Assembly (NCBI GenBank): GCA_000697335.1
Contig: JNEM01014206.1
Location: forward strand, 1 to 45,077
Origin: Conidiobolus incongruus B7586
Taxonomy: Eukaryota; Entomophthoromycota; Entomophthoromycetes; Entomophthorales; Conidiobolaceae
DNA length: 45,077 nt
Direction: 5' to 3'
Positions 22,816 through 34,735 of this stretch are shown here, piece after piece. Made by a program: the position numbers and the translations under genes. The first letter of the stretch is position 1. Every line of letters begins with the position of its first letter. Under the pieces are notes generated by a model. It had not been told where the DNA came from and made no database searches. It worked only from the letters and a program-made list of their open reading frames with translations.

Positions 22816-23892
22816 TTAAAATTTGAAGACCATATCTTCCATCTTGGAGAGAGCTCTAGGTTTGTCATAGTTTAATTCTTCACAATATTGGCTCATAGCC
22901 TTGATCATAGGAGGAGGTCCACAGAGTAAGACTTTAACATCGCTACTAGGTTTCATGAATCTTTCTTCAATCATTTCCTTGGTAACGAAGCCAACACCAC
23001 CATTCCATTCAGCGGGAGGATTGTTCAAAACATAGTAAATAGAAAGTTGATCAGGATGTTCCTTAACCAATTGATCTAATTCTTCTTTCAATAAAATGTC
23101 GTCTTCACTGACATTAGCGTAAATCAATTTGATTTGGGTCTTGTCAGCGGGATTGGACAAAATAGCCTTGATCACTTGGAACATAGGGGTAATACCAGTA
23201 CCACCAGCGATCATACCGAATTCTTTGACCATGTTGGGAGTGTATTTGAAGGCACCCTTAGGTCCACGAACACTAATAGTATCACCAATACTCAAGGAAT
23301 CAATATGCTTGGAAAGGACACCAGTAGGATAGGTCTAGGATTTGACTAAATTAGTTTTAAATTTACAAACTTTTCATTTAATTTACTTTAATAACGAGTT
23401 CGAAATAACCTTTATCTTGATCAGAAGAAGTGGGAGTGTAGCTTCTGAGGACTTGTTTTTCATCAACTTCAATCATAATAGAAATATGCTAACAATTCGA
23501 CATAAATTGATCTGAATAAATATTATATATATATATATATATATAGTATTTTTACTTACTTGACCAGTAGGTAATCCCAAAACGTCATCCTTGTTAGGTA
23601 AAGCAAAACGATATCTAATAATTAATCAAAAATCTTCATCGAACAATTATCAATTAATATTACCTAGCAGAGTTATGACTTAAAATTTTCTTTTCAATAA
23701 GAGGGAATTTTCTGAATTCGGTAGTACTCAAAACGGCATCTAAACAATTTGTATTAATACCAATTTATGATCACAATTTATATTAAAAATACCTGATTTA
23801 GATTTTTTAGAGTTTAAAAGATAATAAAAAGCGGCAGAAGCAGCAACAACACCACCTCCAATAATTACAGATGCTAAACTATTTGCAGCCAT
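22816..23892 (-). CDS. CBR1: NADH-cytochrome b5 reductase
   Basis: Five exons: 23892-23793, 23739-23664, 23614-23560, 23488-23387 and 23334-22816. The introns are 53, 49, 71 and 52 nt, all GT...TAG. Product 283 aa, the usual length for Cbr1 (FAD-dependent reduction of cytochrome b5 by NADH, feeding sterol and fatty-acid desaturation). Residues 5-28 form a glycine/alanine-rich hydrophobic anchor followed by basic NSKKSKS, as in the tail-in ER/outer-mitochondrial membrane form. The FAD motif RSYTPTS (92-98) is interrupted by no intron. Further motifs are RGPKG (134-138), the NADH loop [14 protein letters not shown] (151-164) and LLCGPPPM (247-254), and the protein ends in MEDMVFKF. Mcr1, the mitochondrial paralogue, would have a longer presequence, so Cbr1 is preferred. 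Intron 3 contains a TA microsatellite. Confidence 0.95.
23524..23545. repeat. (TA)11 microsatellite within CBR1 intron 3
   Basis: Pure TA repeat, making this intron (71 nt) the longest of the 14 in the window. It lies near the middle of the intron. Confidence 0.85.
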
Positions 23893-25874
23893 TTTTTATG
23901 AATATTATTCCAATTTTTTTAAGATTAAAAAAGACAAAAGAAAATCTGTTAAATTAATGAATATATTTAATTCTTAATAATTAAATCATGTGTTAATTGA
24001 AAATATTAAATTTTTGGGAAAATTCTCTATTTAAAAAACAAATTTATTAATAATTAAAAATATTAAATATTAGTAGTTATAATTTATTTTATTTTTAAAT
24101 AATTAATATACTTAACGATTTTTATTTTAATTAATTATAATTTTATATAATAGAGATAAAAGAATGATTCAAAATATAATTCCAAAGTATATGCTCATAT
24201 TAAATAATCGAACTATTTTAGCTTAATACATTATTTATCTAAATTAGGATAAAGAGAGCATTTATATAATTAGTAAAAAAATTGTAAATATTTTAAAAAT
24301 ACTTTAACAACTGGATTAATAAATTCAATAATTTGAATTTAAATTTTTTTTTGATTTCAGACTAATTCCAGTTTTTTATGAATATTATTATAAATTTATT
24401 AATGAAAAATATTTATTATTATTATTATAAATATTAAATAATAATATTGAAGTGTATATTTTAGTTTTATATAAAATTTATTATTTTAACTTGGATTTAA
24501 TAATTGTATTGATACTTATAGTTTCAATACTTGAATTTGTATTTTATTAATTTTAATTTTGATATATTTATTATTATTATTATTAAAAATATAAATTTAA
24601 AGATTGTCATAATATTAGCATATATATCTCATAAAATGCATAATATATAATTATTATGTAAAATATCATGTATTAAAAAATAAATGTTGTAAATTTTTAC
24701 TATAAATAAGGTTTATTGCACAAGATGCAATATGGATATATATACTCAACTTGCTAATTATTTATGATTAAGAATTTTCATTCAAATTTAAAATTTATTA
24801 ATTTTAATAGAGTTAAGGTAAGATTATACAAGTTCCAATATATATTTAATAAGATTAGCTATTTCAATTAACAAGTTTAAATATTTAATTTATTACATAA
24901 TTTTTTGAATTTGATAAATTATTAATTTTTTTGAAGTGAAATTATATATCTTTGAATGTAATTGTATTGCATTAAAATTGAAGTGAAATGTATAAGAGTA
25001 AAATAATAACTAGATATTAGTTGTAATTACTGGATTGTTTAAATGAATACTAATTGGATAATTAAGTATATTAGTTATTGCTTATTTTAATAATATTAAA
25101 CTATTTATTTAAATTACCATATAATTCATTTCAATTTATTAATTATAGCTGATTTTGATATTTACGTGCATTAATTTCCATCAAAGCTAAAATTATTATA
25201 TAAATTATATATATTTATATTAATTTTGTTAATATCAATGCTAAATAGCATTTTTAGATTTTGAGAGATACTAGTAATATTTCGTATGTTAATTTATATA
25301 CATATAATATTAAATATAATAATTTATTACAATTATTTATATTTTCAAATATTTTTAAAGTTTATACTTACTATTGATAGTTTACAAGTGTATTTTGATT
25401 AAAAACTTAATACTTTTGACCATAGTAAATATATAATTAAATTATAAATGGTTTATGATTTTTAGTTACAGCAAAAATCTATCAAATGAATTATGAGAAA
25501 TTATTAACTAGTCAACAATATTATCAATTCAATTATTAGATTTCTATTATATTAAGAATGATAGAATTATTATGATGTATTTAAATATAAATATTCAATT
25601 AATTAATTTTGGTCTATTTTAATGATATATCTCAATTATTAAATCTATGATCTTGGCAAAACTAAATTTAATAGATTTATAGTTTTAAAAGAAACAGAAT
25701 ATGCTACTTTGATTAATTACTAACAAATTTGATCGTAGTTCAAATATAATTTAATATCCATTCAAGTTATTTTTATTCACTGTAAATATAAAAAAAATAA
25801 AGATTCGAATAATTTGATTTATCGAAATTTGTAAATACAAATTAAATTCATTTTTTTATTAATATTCAAAGTAT

Positions 25875-25927
25875 CTGGTATTATTCTCATTGACTTCGCT
25901 TGGAAAGTATAATACCAGGCTTTTTTT
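25875..25927 (+). other. Perfect 10-bp hairpin followed by a T-run (candidate small RNA 3' end)
   Basis: CTGGTATTAT (25875-25884) pairs perfectly with ATAATACCAG (25909-25918) around a 24-nt loop. GC and seven T follow (25921-25927). This is the shape of a small RNA ending at an RNA polymerase III terminator. No A/B box, snRNA or snoRNA signature was recognised, so function is unknown. Confidence 0.35.
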
Positions 25928-25986
25928 ACTATTTTTCCCATTTGATAAACTATTGTTTGAAAACCAAATACATTTTACTTTCTGAC

Positions 25987-26005
25987 ACTCAGATTTATTC
26001 TGAGT
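25987..26005. repeat. 7-bp inverted repeat with 5-nt loop
   Basis: ACTCAGA (25987-25993) and TCTGAGT (25999-26005) are perfect inverted copies around TTTAT. It lies 60 bp after the T-run of the larger hairpin. Confidence 0.55.
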
Positions 26006-26788
26006 TTATGATTTATTGAGTAAAATTGTAGTTATTAAAATTTTTATTTCATTTCAACAGCCTGAAATATAATATTAAATTTAAATATGATCTTGGAACA
26101 CTCCTTTTCTTTATATTTTCTTTAAAATAATAACGATATAGTTATTAATTTGAGTTATTGTATATTGTAATATATATATGTAACAAATCTAGAAATAATT
26201 CTAAGTACGACACCAAATAGAATATTAAAAATTTTAGATATATACTAAGAAATAATTATATATAAGAACCAAAAATATTTAACATTTATGAAACTTGGAA
26301 AAAAAATTAAACAATTGAAATTTATGAAATCATTGATTCAAAATATATAATATAACAAGATATTGATATTAGTGAGTGGATGTATACTAATTGTTGTATC
26401 TTTATATAAATGATAATTATATATTTGATACATATATAATTCAAGTTCATCATTAATTTTGTCATTCATATATCAATATCAATAATATTATACTTAAAAT
26501 AATTGAGTAATTGACTTAGACTATATATATATATTAAATAATATATACGTATAATATTATAAAATAACATTCAATTTTATTGATTAACTGAATTTCAAAT
26601 AGTGGCAAATGTTCAAATATAAATCAATGATATTGAAAATTATTTAATTTATTAATTTGAATTACTATTATTATTTATTAATATATTTGCCTTTTTCAAA
26701 GTATCATTAAGGAATAATTTTATCATATATTATTAGTAATTTGAATCAGCCTGAAAATTAAAAAAAATTAAAATTAATTATATATTTT

Positions 26789-26838
26789 ATTATTATTATT
26801 ATTAATTTTTAAATAATAATAATAATAATAATAATAAT
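26789..26838. repeat. (ATT)5 - (AAT)9 inverted microsatellite pair
   Basis: Five ATT units (26789-26803) are followed after an 8-base spacer by nine AAT units (26812-26838). The two arms are complementary and can form a hairpin or cruciform of at least 15 A-T pairs. Confidence 0.8.
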
Positions 26839-27164
26839 TTTGATAAATTTTAAAAGATCAAAGAATATAATCCCTTACTCAGGTTCATCATATATTAACT
26901 AATTGTTTTATTTTCATAAGATAATTAATTAAATCAGTAGTAAGAGATTGAAAGATAATATATTTCAAACTGATAAAATATGATTTAATAATTATAAAAA
27001 TTATTAAAAATATAATATTATGTAACGTTTTATTGATATTTATTAATAAACTTAATCTATTTTCAAACCGGAAATTTTGTATTTAAAATTGAAGAAAAAA
27101 GACAATTTTTTTATATTATGCTCAATATTATTTTATTGGAAATGATAATAACCAATTGAATTGA

Positions 27165-27191
27165 ATTATTATTATTATTATTATTATTATT
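27165..27191. repeat. (ATT)9 microsatellite
   Basis: Nine perfect ATT units in AT-rich intergenic DNA. Confidence 0.85.
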
Positions 27192-28070
27192 ATAATTGTT
27201 ATTATATCCTATTTTTATGATAGTTCTTGGTATTATATATTTTTTCACGCAGTTTAATTACTTTAATTTAATTTAATCTTTTTGTATTATTCAGGTTCAT
27301 TTTCTAAAAATTCTTATTGATTGATTGGATGATTAGTTAAAGAAATTCAACCACATGTGTCTATTGGATGCTGATATATTAAAGATATTAAATGTACTCA
27401 ATAAATGCAAGCTAAATTAACCATTTTTAATAAATTAGTTTAATGAATCATGTTTATTTCTGAAAGATGATAAACCAATTTATCCTATTTAAAACAAAAT
27501 ATTTAGAGGCTATTAAAAAGGTGGTTTTGATTCATTTTTATCACTTAATTGAATTGGGTTAAATTGCAATTTATTCAAATCTTTAACGTTTAGTCAAGTA
27601 TCATCCCAATGAATTGAATTAATGAAATTTGACTTGCAATTCATATTACTCGGAACTCATGTATCAGTAAATATTTTAAAATATCTTTTAATGTTTCAAT
27701 ATTTATTTAGGTTCATTATTCGTATATAAATGATTTATTTTCTATTATTTTTTTAGTTGATCCTAGTTTTTTGCACTTTGCTTAGTTTGATTTTGATTAG
27801 TTTCTATTTTCTTGAGGTGTAATATAAATATCAGACTTTGAACTTTCTTGTTGTATATTTTGATAAGATTCCCTTTTTTCTCAGAATCTTATATTGCCTT
27901 GTTTGCAAGTATATAGGTCTATCTTATATAATCTTATACGTGCTAATTTATATTAGAAAATTCTTGGAATATTTATATAATTTAAATAATCTGTTAATTA
28001 TTGTGTTTAAATTTAAATTAAGTCCGGTACAATTATAGTTAAATTTAGATTAATTAATTAGATTATAAAT

Positions 28071-29147
28071 ATGTTGAAGAATTCAAAATTCAGTGTGATT
28101 ATCGGGCTTAGCCTAGTAAATTTTGTCTTTGCTGCCACTCCTCCAACCGTTTCTTACACGGAATGCTCTCCAGTTTATAAATATAAATCCGTCCACTTTC
28201 AAGGATGTACAGAAGCTGACAGTGAAGGGCAGCCTTGGTGCATGTTGAAGAAACCTGCTAGTAATGGTTCTCCGTGGGGATATTGTAATATGACCACTTT
28301 ACCCGTCTTTACAGGCACCCTACCAGACAATAACTCTCAAGTGCAGGACTGTGATGTAACTCATCAAATGACCCCGCCTAATCAGAAAAAGGCGGTCACT
28401 TACTATGGATGTTACTCTACAGATAACCAGAAAACTTACCACTGCCAATCCAATGGGACTTTGATCAATTGCCTTGTAGGACTCTCGCCGACTTCTAATG
28501 AATACCGTAAACCACCCCCAAATCTCCTGCCAAATACAACTAGTACTCACAATGCTAATATCACCAAAGAAGGTGAAGTTGATCCTAATATGCTCTCTGA
28601 AGACCGTTCATCTTCTAGTTCCAATTCCGTGCTTATTATTGTCCTTAGCTGTTTGGGAGCTGCAATAATAATTGCAGTTATCGGCTATGTAATGGTGAAG
28701 CGGCATAGAAGGAGATGGATTCGAGAGCATCTAAAAGCTGCCCACTATATTAGTCACGATGATCATAACATGGCGACTACAAAGAGTATTAAATCACCAC
28801 CTCCTGTAATGACTCAATTTAGTGCAGCACCTTCGTATACTCAAATCAATGGCGCTCAAAATCACAACAGTCAAAACAATACTTCGTATACTGTCATATC
28901 GACTTATACTCCTACCCTGAGTGATGAATTAGTGATCCAGCCAGGGGATCAAGTCACTGTGATTACCGAATATGATGATGGCTGGTGTCAGGGAGTCAAT
29001 GTGACGCGCGGAGGATGCCAGGGAGTGTTCCCCAAGCACTGTATCACTCCAACAGCGGCAGCAGTACAGAACCAAGCTAACCAGCTTAAGAAGAGCCAGA
29101 GATCCTCGAGTAACCTAATGGGAGGACCCAAAGGGGGTGGTAGGTGA
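28071..29147 (+). CDS. Single-pass membrane protein: FN2/kringle-like cysteine module outside, SH3 domain inside (Fus1-like architecture)
   Basis: Single exon, 358 aa. Residues 1-21 are a signal peptide (basic start, hydrophobic core, small residues before ATPP). Residues 32-72 resemble a fibronectin type II/kringle-type module: C32, C46, GQPWC (53-57) and WGYC (69-72). A second cysteine group follows (C94, C114, C125, C134). Several N-glycosylation sequons lie before the membrane span. The single transmembrane segment (about 187-209) ends in the stop-transfer KRHRRRW. A C-terminal SH3 domain (about 272-325) has ELVIQPGDQVTV, DDGWCQG and GVFPKHCI, with the usual ALYDY start replaced by ISTYTP. 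The tail is basic and Ser/Gly-rich. Known relatives in layout are yeast Fus1 and Sho1 (membrane plus SH3, cell fusion or osmosensing), so a surface sensor or polarity scaffold is inferred. The ligand is unknown. Confidence 0.85.
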   Translation: MLKNSKFSVIIGLSLVNFVFAATPPTVSYTECSPVYKYKSVHFQGCTEADSEGQPWCMLKKPASNGSPWGYCNMTTLPVFTGTLPDNNSQVQDCDVTHQMTPPNQKKAVTYYGCYSTDNQKTYHCQSNGTLINCLVGLSPTSNEYRKPPPNLLPNTTSTHNANITKEGEVDPNMLSEDRSSSSSNSVLIIVLSCLGAAIIIAVIGYVMVKRHRRRWIREHLKAAHYISHDDHNMATTKSIKSPPPVMTQFSAAPSYTQINGAQNHNSQNNTSYTVISTYTPTLSDELVIQPGDQVTVITEYDDGWCQGVNVTRGGCQGVFPKHCITPTAAAVQNQANQLKKSQRSSSNLMGGPKGGGR

Positions 29148-30107
29148 TTGAATTGAGGAATATAAGATATATATATCCCTTTATAGTAGCAACATCCACC
29201 ACTAATCATATGTATACTTCAATTAATTAATATTAAAATTAAATAATAAACAAATATAAAATTATATACTCAATGATTATATATTATTATTATTATTATT
29301 GTTAAATTTTCGTACATTTGTAATTGAAGTGGAATAACTTTGTTCACTATTGCAATTTTAATAATTTTTGAAAGTATTAAATATATATATATATATATAT
29401 ATTCAAATCTTGAATCTTATAATAAATTTTCTATTATTAATTATATTATAAAAAATAATTTATCAAATATATTTTATGATAAATATTTTTTTTCAAATAT
29501 AATAGAATCAATTTTAAAAATTTAAATAAAAATATTATTAAAATACTTTAAATAGAGTATTATTTATCACAATTTTTTTTCATTATTAATACCATTTTTA
29601 TGAGTTGTTTTTGTTTAAATAGTTAAAAATAGTCAAGTATTTAAATGTTTTTATTAAATATAATTCTCTCAAATACATTTGAAATAATAATAATGCTTTA
29701 TATGATCATTTGATCAGTTTAAGAATTAATTTTTGTATCATAATTTTAAATGTATTCTTATCATCAACTAAAATACATGGCAAAATAATTAAACACTTTC
29801 ATTATCTCGGATGTTACAGTTGATTGATGTATTCAATGTAAATAAAAAAAGTAAATTCTCATTATGATATCATTAATTAAAAAATTATTGCAAATCCCTA
29901 TAATTTATTATTTTTTTTCTTTCAAAAATTTAAATTTGATAATTAATTAATATTTGGTAAATTTTTTTGTTAGAAAATTTTCATTGATGATATATATATT
30001 GGTTATTTAATAATTATAATTTTTGTATCAAATCATATATCGAAAATTTAAGGTGATAAAATGATATGGTTAGTATTTATTAAGTCACTTAATAAGTTAG
30101 AATTATT
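29148..30107. other. AT-rich intergenic region with microsatellites
   Basis: Convergent spacer. It holds an ATT run (29283-29300) and an AT run (29381-29402). No gene is visible; an open frame at 29340-29525 lacks an ATG start and is low-complexity. Confidence 0.6.
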
Positions 30108-30782
30108 TTATATTAGAGTCAAATTTTGATCCCAGCTAAATTCTTCAAGCTGAACGATATCTTTGTACAATTCAGGTTGCGAGGATGGCCAATGCTCATC
30201 TAAGCAAGAGCAAACTTCACAAAATTTGGGCTGCTGTGTGCGTCGTTTAGATTTGGGGAGTGAAAAGAGTTGATGAATATTCAATGCTCTCTTATATGTT
30301 CCTAGCCGTAATAACGGGTTATAATCCACTGGCTTTTCATCTGAAGTGTCCTCTTGTGACTCTGTATCTATAAAGGGATCTCGTCTGATCAATTGTGTTG
30401 TGGCTTGATATATTTGCTGATTAATCGTTTTCCAGGCTGAGCTGAATGAACTTGAATGAGATATCTGTTTTGTTGATATTGTAGCTTTTAATGTCTGGCT
30501 ATTTTGAACTTCTTTAAATTGAAGAAATAGTTGTGATTGTTTAGATTCTGATCGACTGGGAGATGATGGGAATGGATTCATATTGGGAGAGGTAAATGAA
30601 AATGACCGTCTGGACGGATGTACTTGGCCAACTGTATTATGCTTCCAGTTGCGAGTATTTCCTATTACATTTCTCTCGTCAAGTTGGGAAGATGGAGCAG
30701 CTACCGGAGCCAATAATTTTGAAGGTAAAGAATTGTTATCATTTAATAAATTTGAATTAAAAGAAAAAGAATTATTATTCAT
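30108..30782 (-). CDS. Unrecognised 224-aa protein with C-terminal cysteine cluster
   Basis: Single open frame from the ATG at 30780-30782; composition is clearly less AT-rich than the flanks, supporting real coding. I do not recognise the family. The first ~110 residues are Asn/Ser/Pro/Gln-rich and look disordered. There is a phosphorylation-friendly acidic stretch (134-150, DPFIDTESQEDTSDEK). The last third looks most constrained: YNPLLRLGTYKRALNIHQLF (154-173), then basic PKSKRRTQQPKF, C188-EV-C191-S-C193, and an acidic/aromatic end (YKDIVQLEEFSWDQ). Three cysteines are too few for a standard zinc finger unless His197 takes part. No signal or membrane segment. A nuclear or cell-cycle adaptor is conceivable, but nothing shows it. 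Confidence 0.6.
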   Translation of the reverse strand: MNNNSFSFNSNLLNDNNSLPSKLLAPVAAPSSQLDERNVIGNTRNWKHNTVGQVHPSRRSFSFTSPNMNPFPSSPSRSESKQSQLFLQFKEVQNSQTLKATISTKQISHSSSFSSAWKTINQQIYQATTQLIRRDPFIDTESQEDTSDEKPVDYNPLLRLGTYKRALNIHQLFSLPKSKRRTQQPKFCEVCSCLDEHWPSSQPELYKDIVQLEEFSWDQNLTLI

Positions 30783-32409
30783 TATTATATTATATTAAAT
30801 TATAAAATTTCTATACATGAATTTTTTAATAGAAAAAAGAAATTTTTATACATTAATTAACATCAACTATAATATATCTTTAATAATGAAATCATAGTAT
30901 TTTATGGGAATCAATTATAATTAATCAATTGATTATTTTCTATTAAATAAAGTTTAACTAAATTTAACTCCTCTCAATTATTCAAATTAGGTATTTTGAG
31001 GGAAAATCTAACTCAATTTTATTCATTTAAAAGTTTGAAAATCACATTAACAAAATATAAAATATAAAAATTAGCTAGATTCAATTGATTAATGCTTGAA
31101 GTATATCTATTTATGATAATTTTCAATTGATTATTACTCAGAATAAAATAATAATATTGAATATCAATATGAGGCATAAAATATATTGAATTTGTTCATT
31201 AACATCGCGATTTACTAAATTTTGTTTTATTCAAATTATACAATTACCTCTAAGGCGTATTATATTCAATAATGATATCATAAATTATCCAAAAATATCA
31301 TTTTGATCTAATAATAAAATAATATTATTAATTGATGATATACTAGCTCAAAGAATACATAGTTAATGTTTATTAATAATTATTATATAGTAATTTCTTT
31401 CAATATTCGAATTTAATTTAGTTTTGAATTAAGCTTTCATGTGTTTATTTATTGTCAATATATATTCTAAATAAAAATAAAATGGGTAATTAAATCACAA
31501 TATCAAATGCTTGAGTTAGTTTAAAATAATTGGTATAACCATTTACCAAGGCATGATGTTAAAATATTCAATAATTTTTGAGTTTCAAAAATTCTAATCT
31601 TTTGAAATTTAAAAAAATAGAAATTTCATTATCCCATAATATTTTTAACTGTTTTTTAATTAATATATTAATTCAAATACAAGGTCATCCTATAAAAATC
31701 CAACTATCTTCAATCCTTAAATCTCCAAAATAATGAATACAAATATTATAGAACTGTTCAAAAATCCTAAACATTAATTAAATTTATTACAAAAATAATA
31801 TTTTATAATTTGAAATTCAACTGGTTCTTATTAATAAATAAATTTATTAAATCTATTAAATTTATTTTGAATTATTTAATATGTTTGTTGTGTATGATAG
31901 TATTTAGAGTAAGTTAATTATACTTAATATTACTCTTTGTAATCAACTATAACTTATTTATAGTTAATGTCATTTAACTATTATATAATGTTTAATTTAG
32001 CATACTTAACATATATCTATTCTTCAATAAATCAAATGATTATTATAGGTAAATACATAAAAATCCTATTGTATTAACAAATATAAGTAATATAAATTAG
32101 AGAAACTTATAATTTAGAAAGGAATAGGGATTGAATTAAAATATTATAATATTTTCAAGCAATTAAATCAAGATCAATTCATTGAAAAGTGTCTAATTAA
32201 AAATTTTTATTTAATGGAATTTATCAAATTATTTAATACCAAATTTAATCAAATTTCAGTTAATAATGAAAGTGTTTAGTTGTTTAATGTAATTTCATTT
32301 TTAAGATATAAAAACATAATACTAATATAATATTGGGTTTAGAATCATTAGATTCCTTTTAAAGTGTTAAGATCGATTTTATTAGAATTAAATAATCAAT
32401 TTAAATCGA
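30783..32409. other. AT-rich intergenic region
   Basis: No gene is seen. It lies between two minus-strand genes and should hold the promoter of the 224-aa protein gene and the 3' end of VPS33. No repeats beyond simple A/T runs. Confidence 0.6.
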
Positions 32410-34735
32410 CTAATTCCGATTCTGAAATCCAATAAACCCTAACTCAATAAACTGGTCTAACCATTTACTGCCATTAATAATTTCACTGGTAATAATAATA
32501 AACTTGTAATTGGGATACATCTTTTTCAAGAATCGGATACTACTAATTTCAGTATACGTACATCCTCCTAAAAATGCAACCATGATCACCTTTTCTAATT
32601 GATTGGACTGTACTCCAGAATGTGATTGGCTGCTCAGATTCACATTTCTAAAGGGGACAATTTCATCAAATGTAGATCCAGGAATTAAAGCCAATAAATC
32701 TTTAAATTGACTCCAACCAGGTCCCAATGGATGGTCATTTCCAGATATATCCAAACTGCCAGCTCTACCAGATCTGTCAATAAATTTATTAAGGTTAGTG
32801 GCACTAGTTGTAACACCTGGAATGTGTGAGGCAAAATTGTTGATGCCTTTGGATATTGGTTGGTATAATTGGTTGATTCCTAAGTTTAATAATGGATTTT
32901 GACTTCCTAAATAACCCATTTTATCGCTCTTAGCAAGTCCGGTCTGTACCAATCTGACTGAAAGTGGTGCATAGCCAGAGTACACATAAGAAATATCGCT
33001 AGGATCTCGTTCATCAACTTCATCAACTACTAACTTGAATCCTTTGGATAATGAAGGATAAGGGACTGGTGCGCGAGAGGAAGTATCGGATTTTCTCACT
33101 AATAAACCCACTTTAGACAGGTTGTGGAATGTCAAAGTATGATGATATCCGTAAGTTTGACAAAATTCTGTCTGATATTGGTCGTAGACCTTGGGTTTAA
33201 GACCATTGGCAATAATAGACTGAAGACAGATTAGTCGCAATACCTTCAGCATATTTTCTTGCTCACACATCAAATCTTGGATTACACTTAGCACTTGTCC
33301 TCCAGTTTCATGTTGCCCTACTAAATTTTGCTCAACTTCCAAGATCCCATTGAAAAGCTCGGTCTGAGTTGTTTGCATAATCTTTTCAGCTAAACTAGTA
33401 TGTAGCTTTAAACTGAGGTGATCTGACTTGAGAGTGCCCAATTTGCTGACAAATTGCTTAATCTCTTGGACGGTTTTGGCATGCTTTCTTCCTTCATAAT
33501 CTTGGCTGAGTCGTTTAGCTTCATTATTAAGTGCATTTCCAACGTTACAAAAATTGAGATCACGTAAATGGGAATAGAATGAATCTTGAGAATTCAATGG
33601 AATTTTTCTAGGTTTTGGAGCTTGGTTGGGGACTTGATCTGGATCAAATTCGATCAGTGTATTTTTGATACCAAATGTTTCGTCAATTAGACCTTCATAG
33701 GTCAATTGTGTGAGTAATGGTGTGATTAAGTCACTACTTCTATCTAATAAAACGAGAGTATCTAACTGATATGATGGCTGAACAGGATTAGAGCCAGTTT
33801 CTTTATTTTGACCATCCGAATCCTCACAATCTCTCTCCAATCTCAGTCTTGTGAGAATTCTATTTAAAATCTAACAAATTTATTAGATGAAATGATTAAA
33901 TTAATAAACATAATATATATATTAACTTACCTGAGCATTTTCACCCTTGCCCATAATTCTATTAAAATAACCCAGACGATCTTGAATTTTCATTAAGCTT
34001 TCTCCCATTGAGAATAGACTTGTAGTATCTTTATCTAAATTTAACTGTTTAAAACTCTTTTCATTCTCTAAACTGAGAACATCTTCCTCAAGAGGAATTA
34101 ATCCCAGATTCAATTCAGTGACTATTAAACTACCCAAAACACCCAAATCTTCCAATTGCTTCTCGCTCCAAACAGTCTTATGAGATACCAAAGCGAGTAC
34201 ATAACTCAAATTAGAATGGGCGAGTACCTGATTAGCAACAGATTGAATATTCTGATAGCTGGGACGACATAAAAACACAACACCAGGATATTTGGAATTA
34301 TTAGAATCGGTTGGTGGAATTGAAATAGGATCATCACTTAAATAGAATACTTTTTGAATACCGTGATCCTATAATATACTTAGAATTCAAATCCCATATA
34401 TATTTTTAAAGTTATTTTACTTTTAAAAAGTTAAACTCAATTAATAAACTTAATGGACCACTTAAATTAATATCTAATATTAAAATCTTTTCTCCACTTA
34501 TCTATAAATTAATGTAAGATTAACAAAGAATAAAAAGATGCAACAAATCGAATAAAAGTAAATCTACCTTATCTAATATTTTAATTAAATCCAATTTAAC
34601 TTGATTCTTTAAAGGATCAATAGGGAATAGCTGACGAGAAGGAGCATTTGCCAACTTCATAGATTGAATTGATGTAGTGTTAGCAGCTCCACTAGTACTC
34701 GCAACAGGTTGACTAGAAGTGGAAGCAGAATTCAT
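32410..34735 (-). CDS. VPS33: Vps33, Sec1/Munc18 subunit of HOPS/CORVET
   Basis: Four exons: 34735-34568, 34501-34421, 34368-33931 and 33870-32410. The introns are 66, 52 and 60 nt, all phase 0. Product 715 aa, slightly longer than the family's usual 600-690. Vps33 chaperones vacuolar/endosomal SNARE pairing within the HOPS and CORVET tethers. Exon 2 carries the SM N-terminal strand LILDINLSGPLSLL. Exon 3 continues DHGIQKVFYLSDDP and VVFLCRPSY. Exon 4 has the Vps33-type DTLVLLDRSSDLITPL and LTQLTYEGLIDE (about 266-293), which distinguish it from Sly1, Sec1 and Vps45. The C-terminus has FLGGCTYTEI (663-671) and IIITSEIING. The N-terminal ~28 residues are Ser/Thr/Ala-rich and poorly conserved, so the start is a little less certain than the rest. 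Confidence 0.95.

Larger units (their letters stand above)
23893..28070. other. 4.2 kb gene-free region between divergent CBR1 and the FN2/SH3 gene
   Basis: No gene is supported; an open frame at 27838-28038 has no ATG start. Composition is very AT-rich with several ATT microsatellites (24570-24585, 26789-26838, 27165-27191). A short GC-richer island at 25860-26110 carries two hairpins, described separately. The promoters of both flanking genes must lie at the two ends. Confidence 0.6.

Noticed and set aside
25905-25935. U5 snRNA loop-like GGCTTTTTTTACT
   Set aside because: The loop is one or more T too long and the flanks do not form the U5 stem. The T-run is better read as a terminator-like tail.
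27692-27698. TGTTTCA (reverse of the Ste12 element TGAAACA) upstream of the Fus1-like gene
   Set aside because: Only one copy, 370 bp away. The same 7-mer appears elsewhere in the window at chance frequency.
26881-27715. AGGTTCA at 26881, 27293 and 27709 (spacing 412 and 416), considered as a tandem repeat or Pol III B box series
   Set aside because: The sequence after each copy is unrelated and no tRNA-like A box precedes them. Spacing looks coincidental.
27838-28038. 66-codon frame directly upstream of the FN2/SH3 gene, considered as a first exon or uORF
   Set aside because: It begins with TTG rather than ATG. The downstream gene already starts with a good signal peptide at its own ATG.
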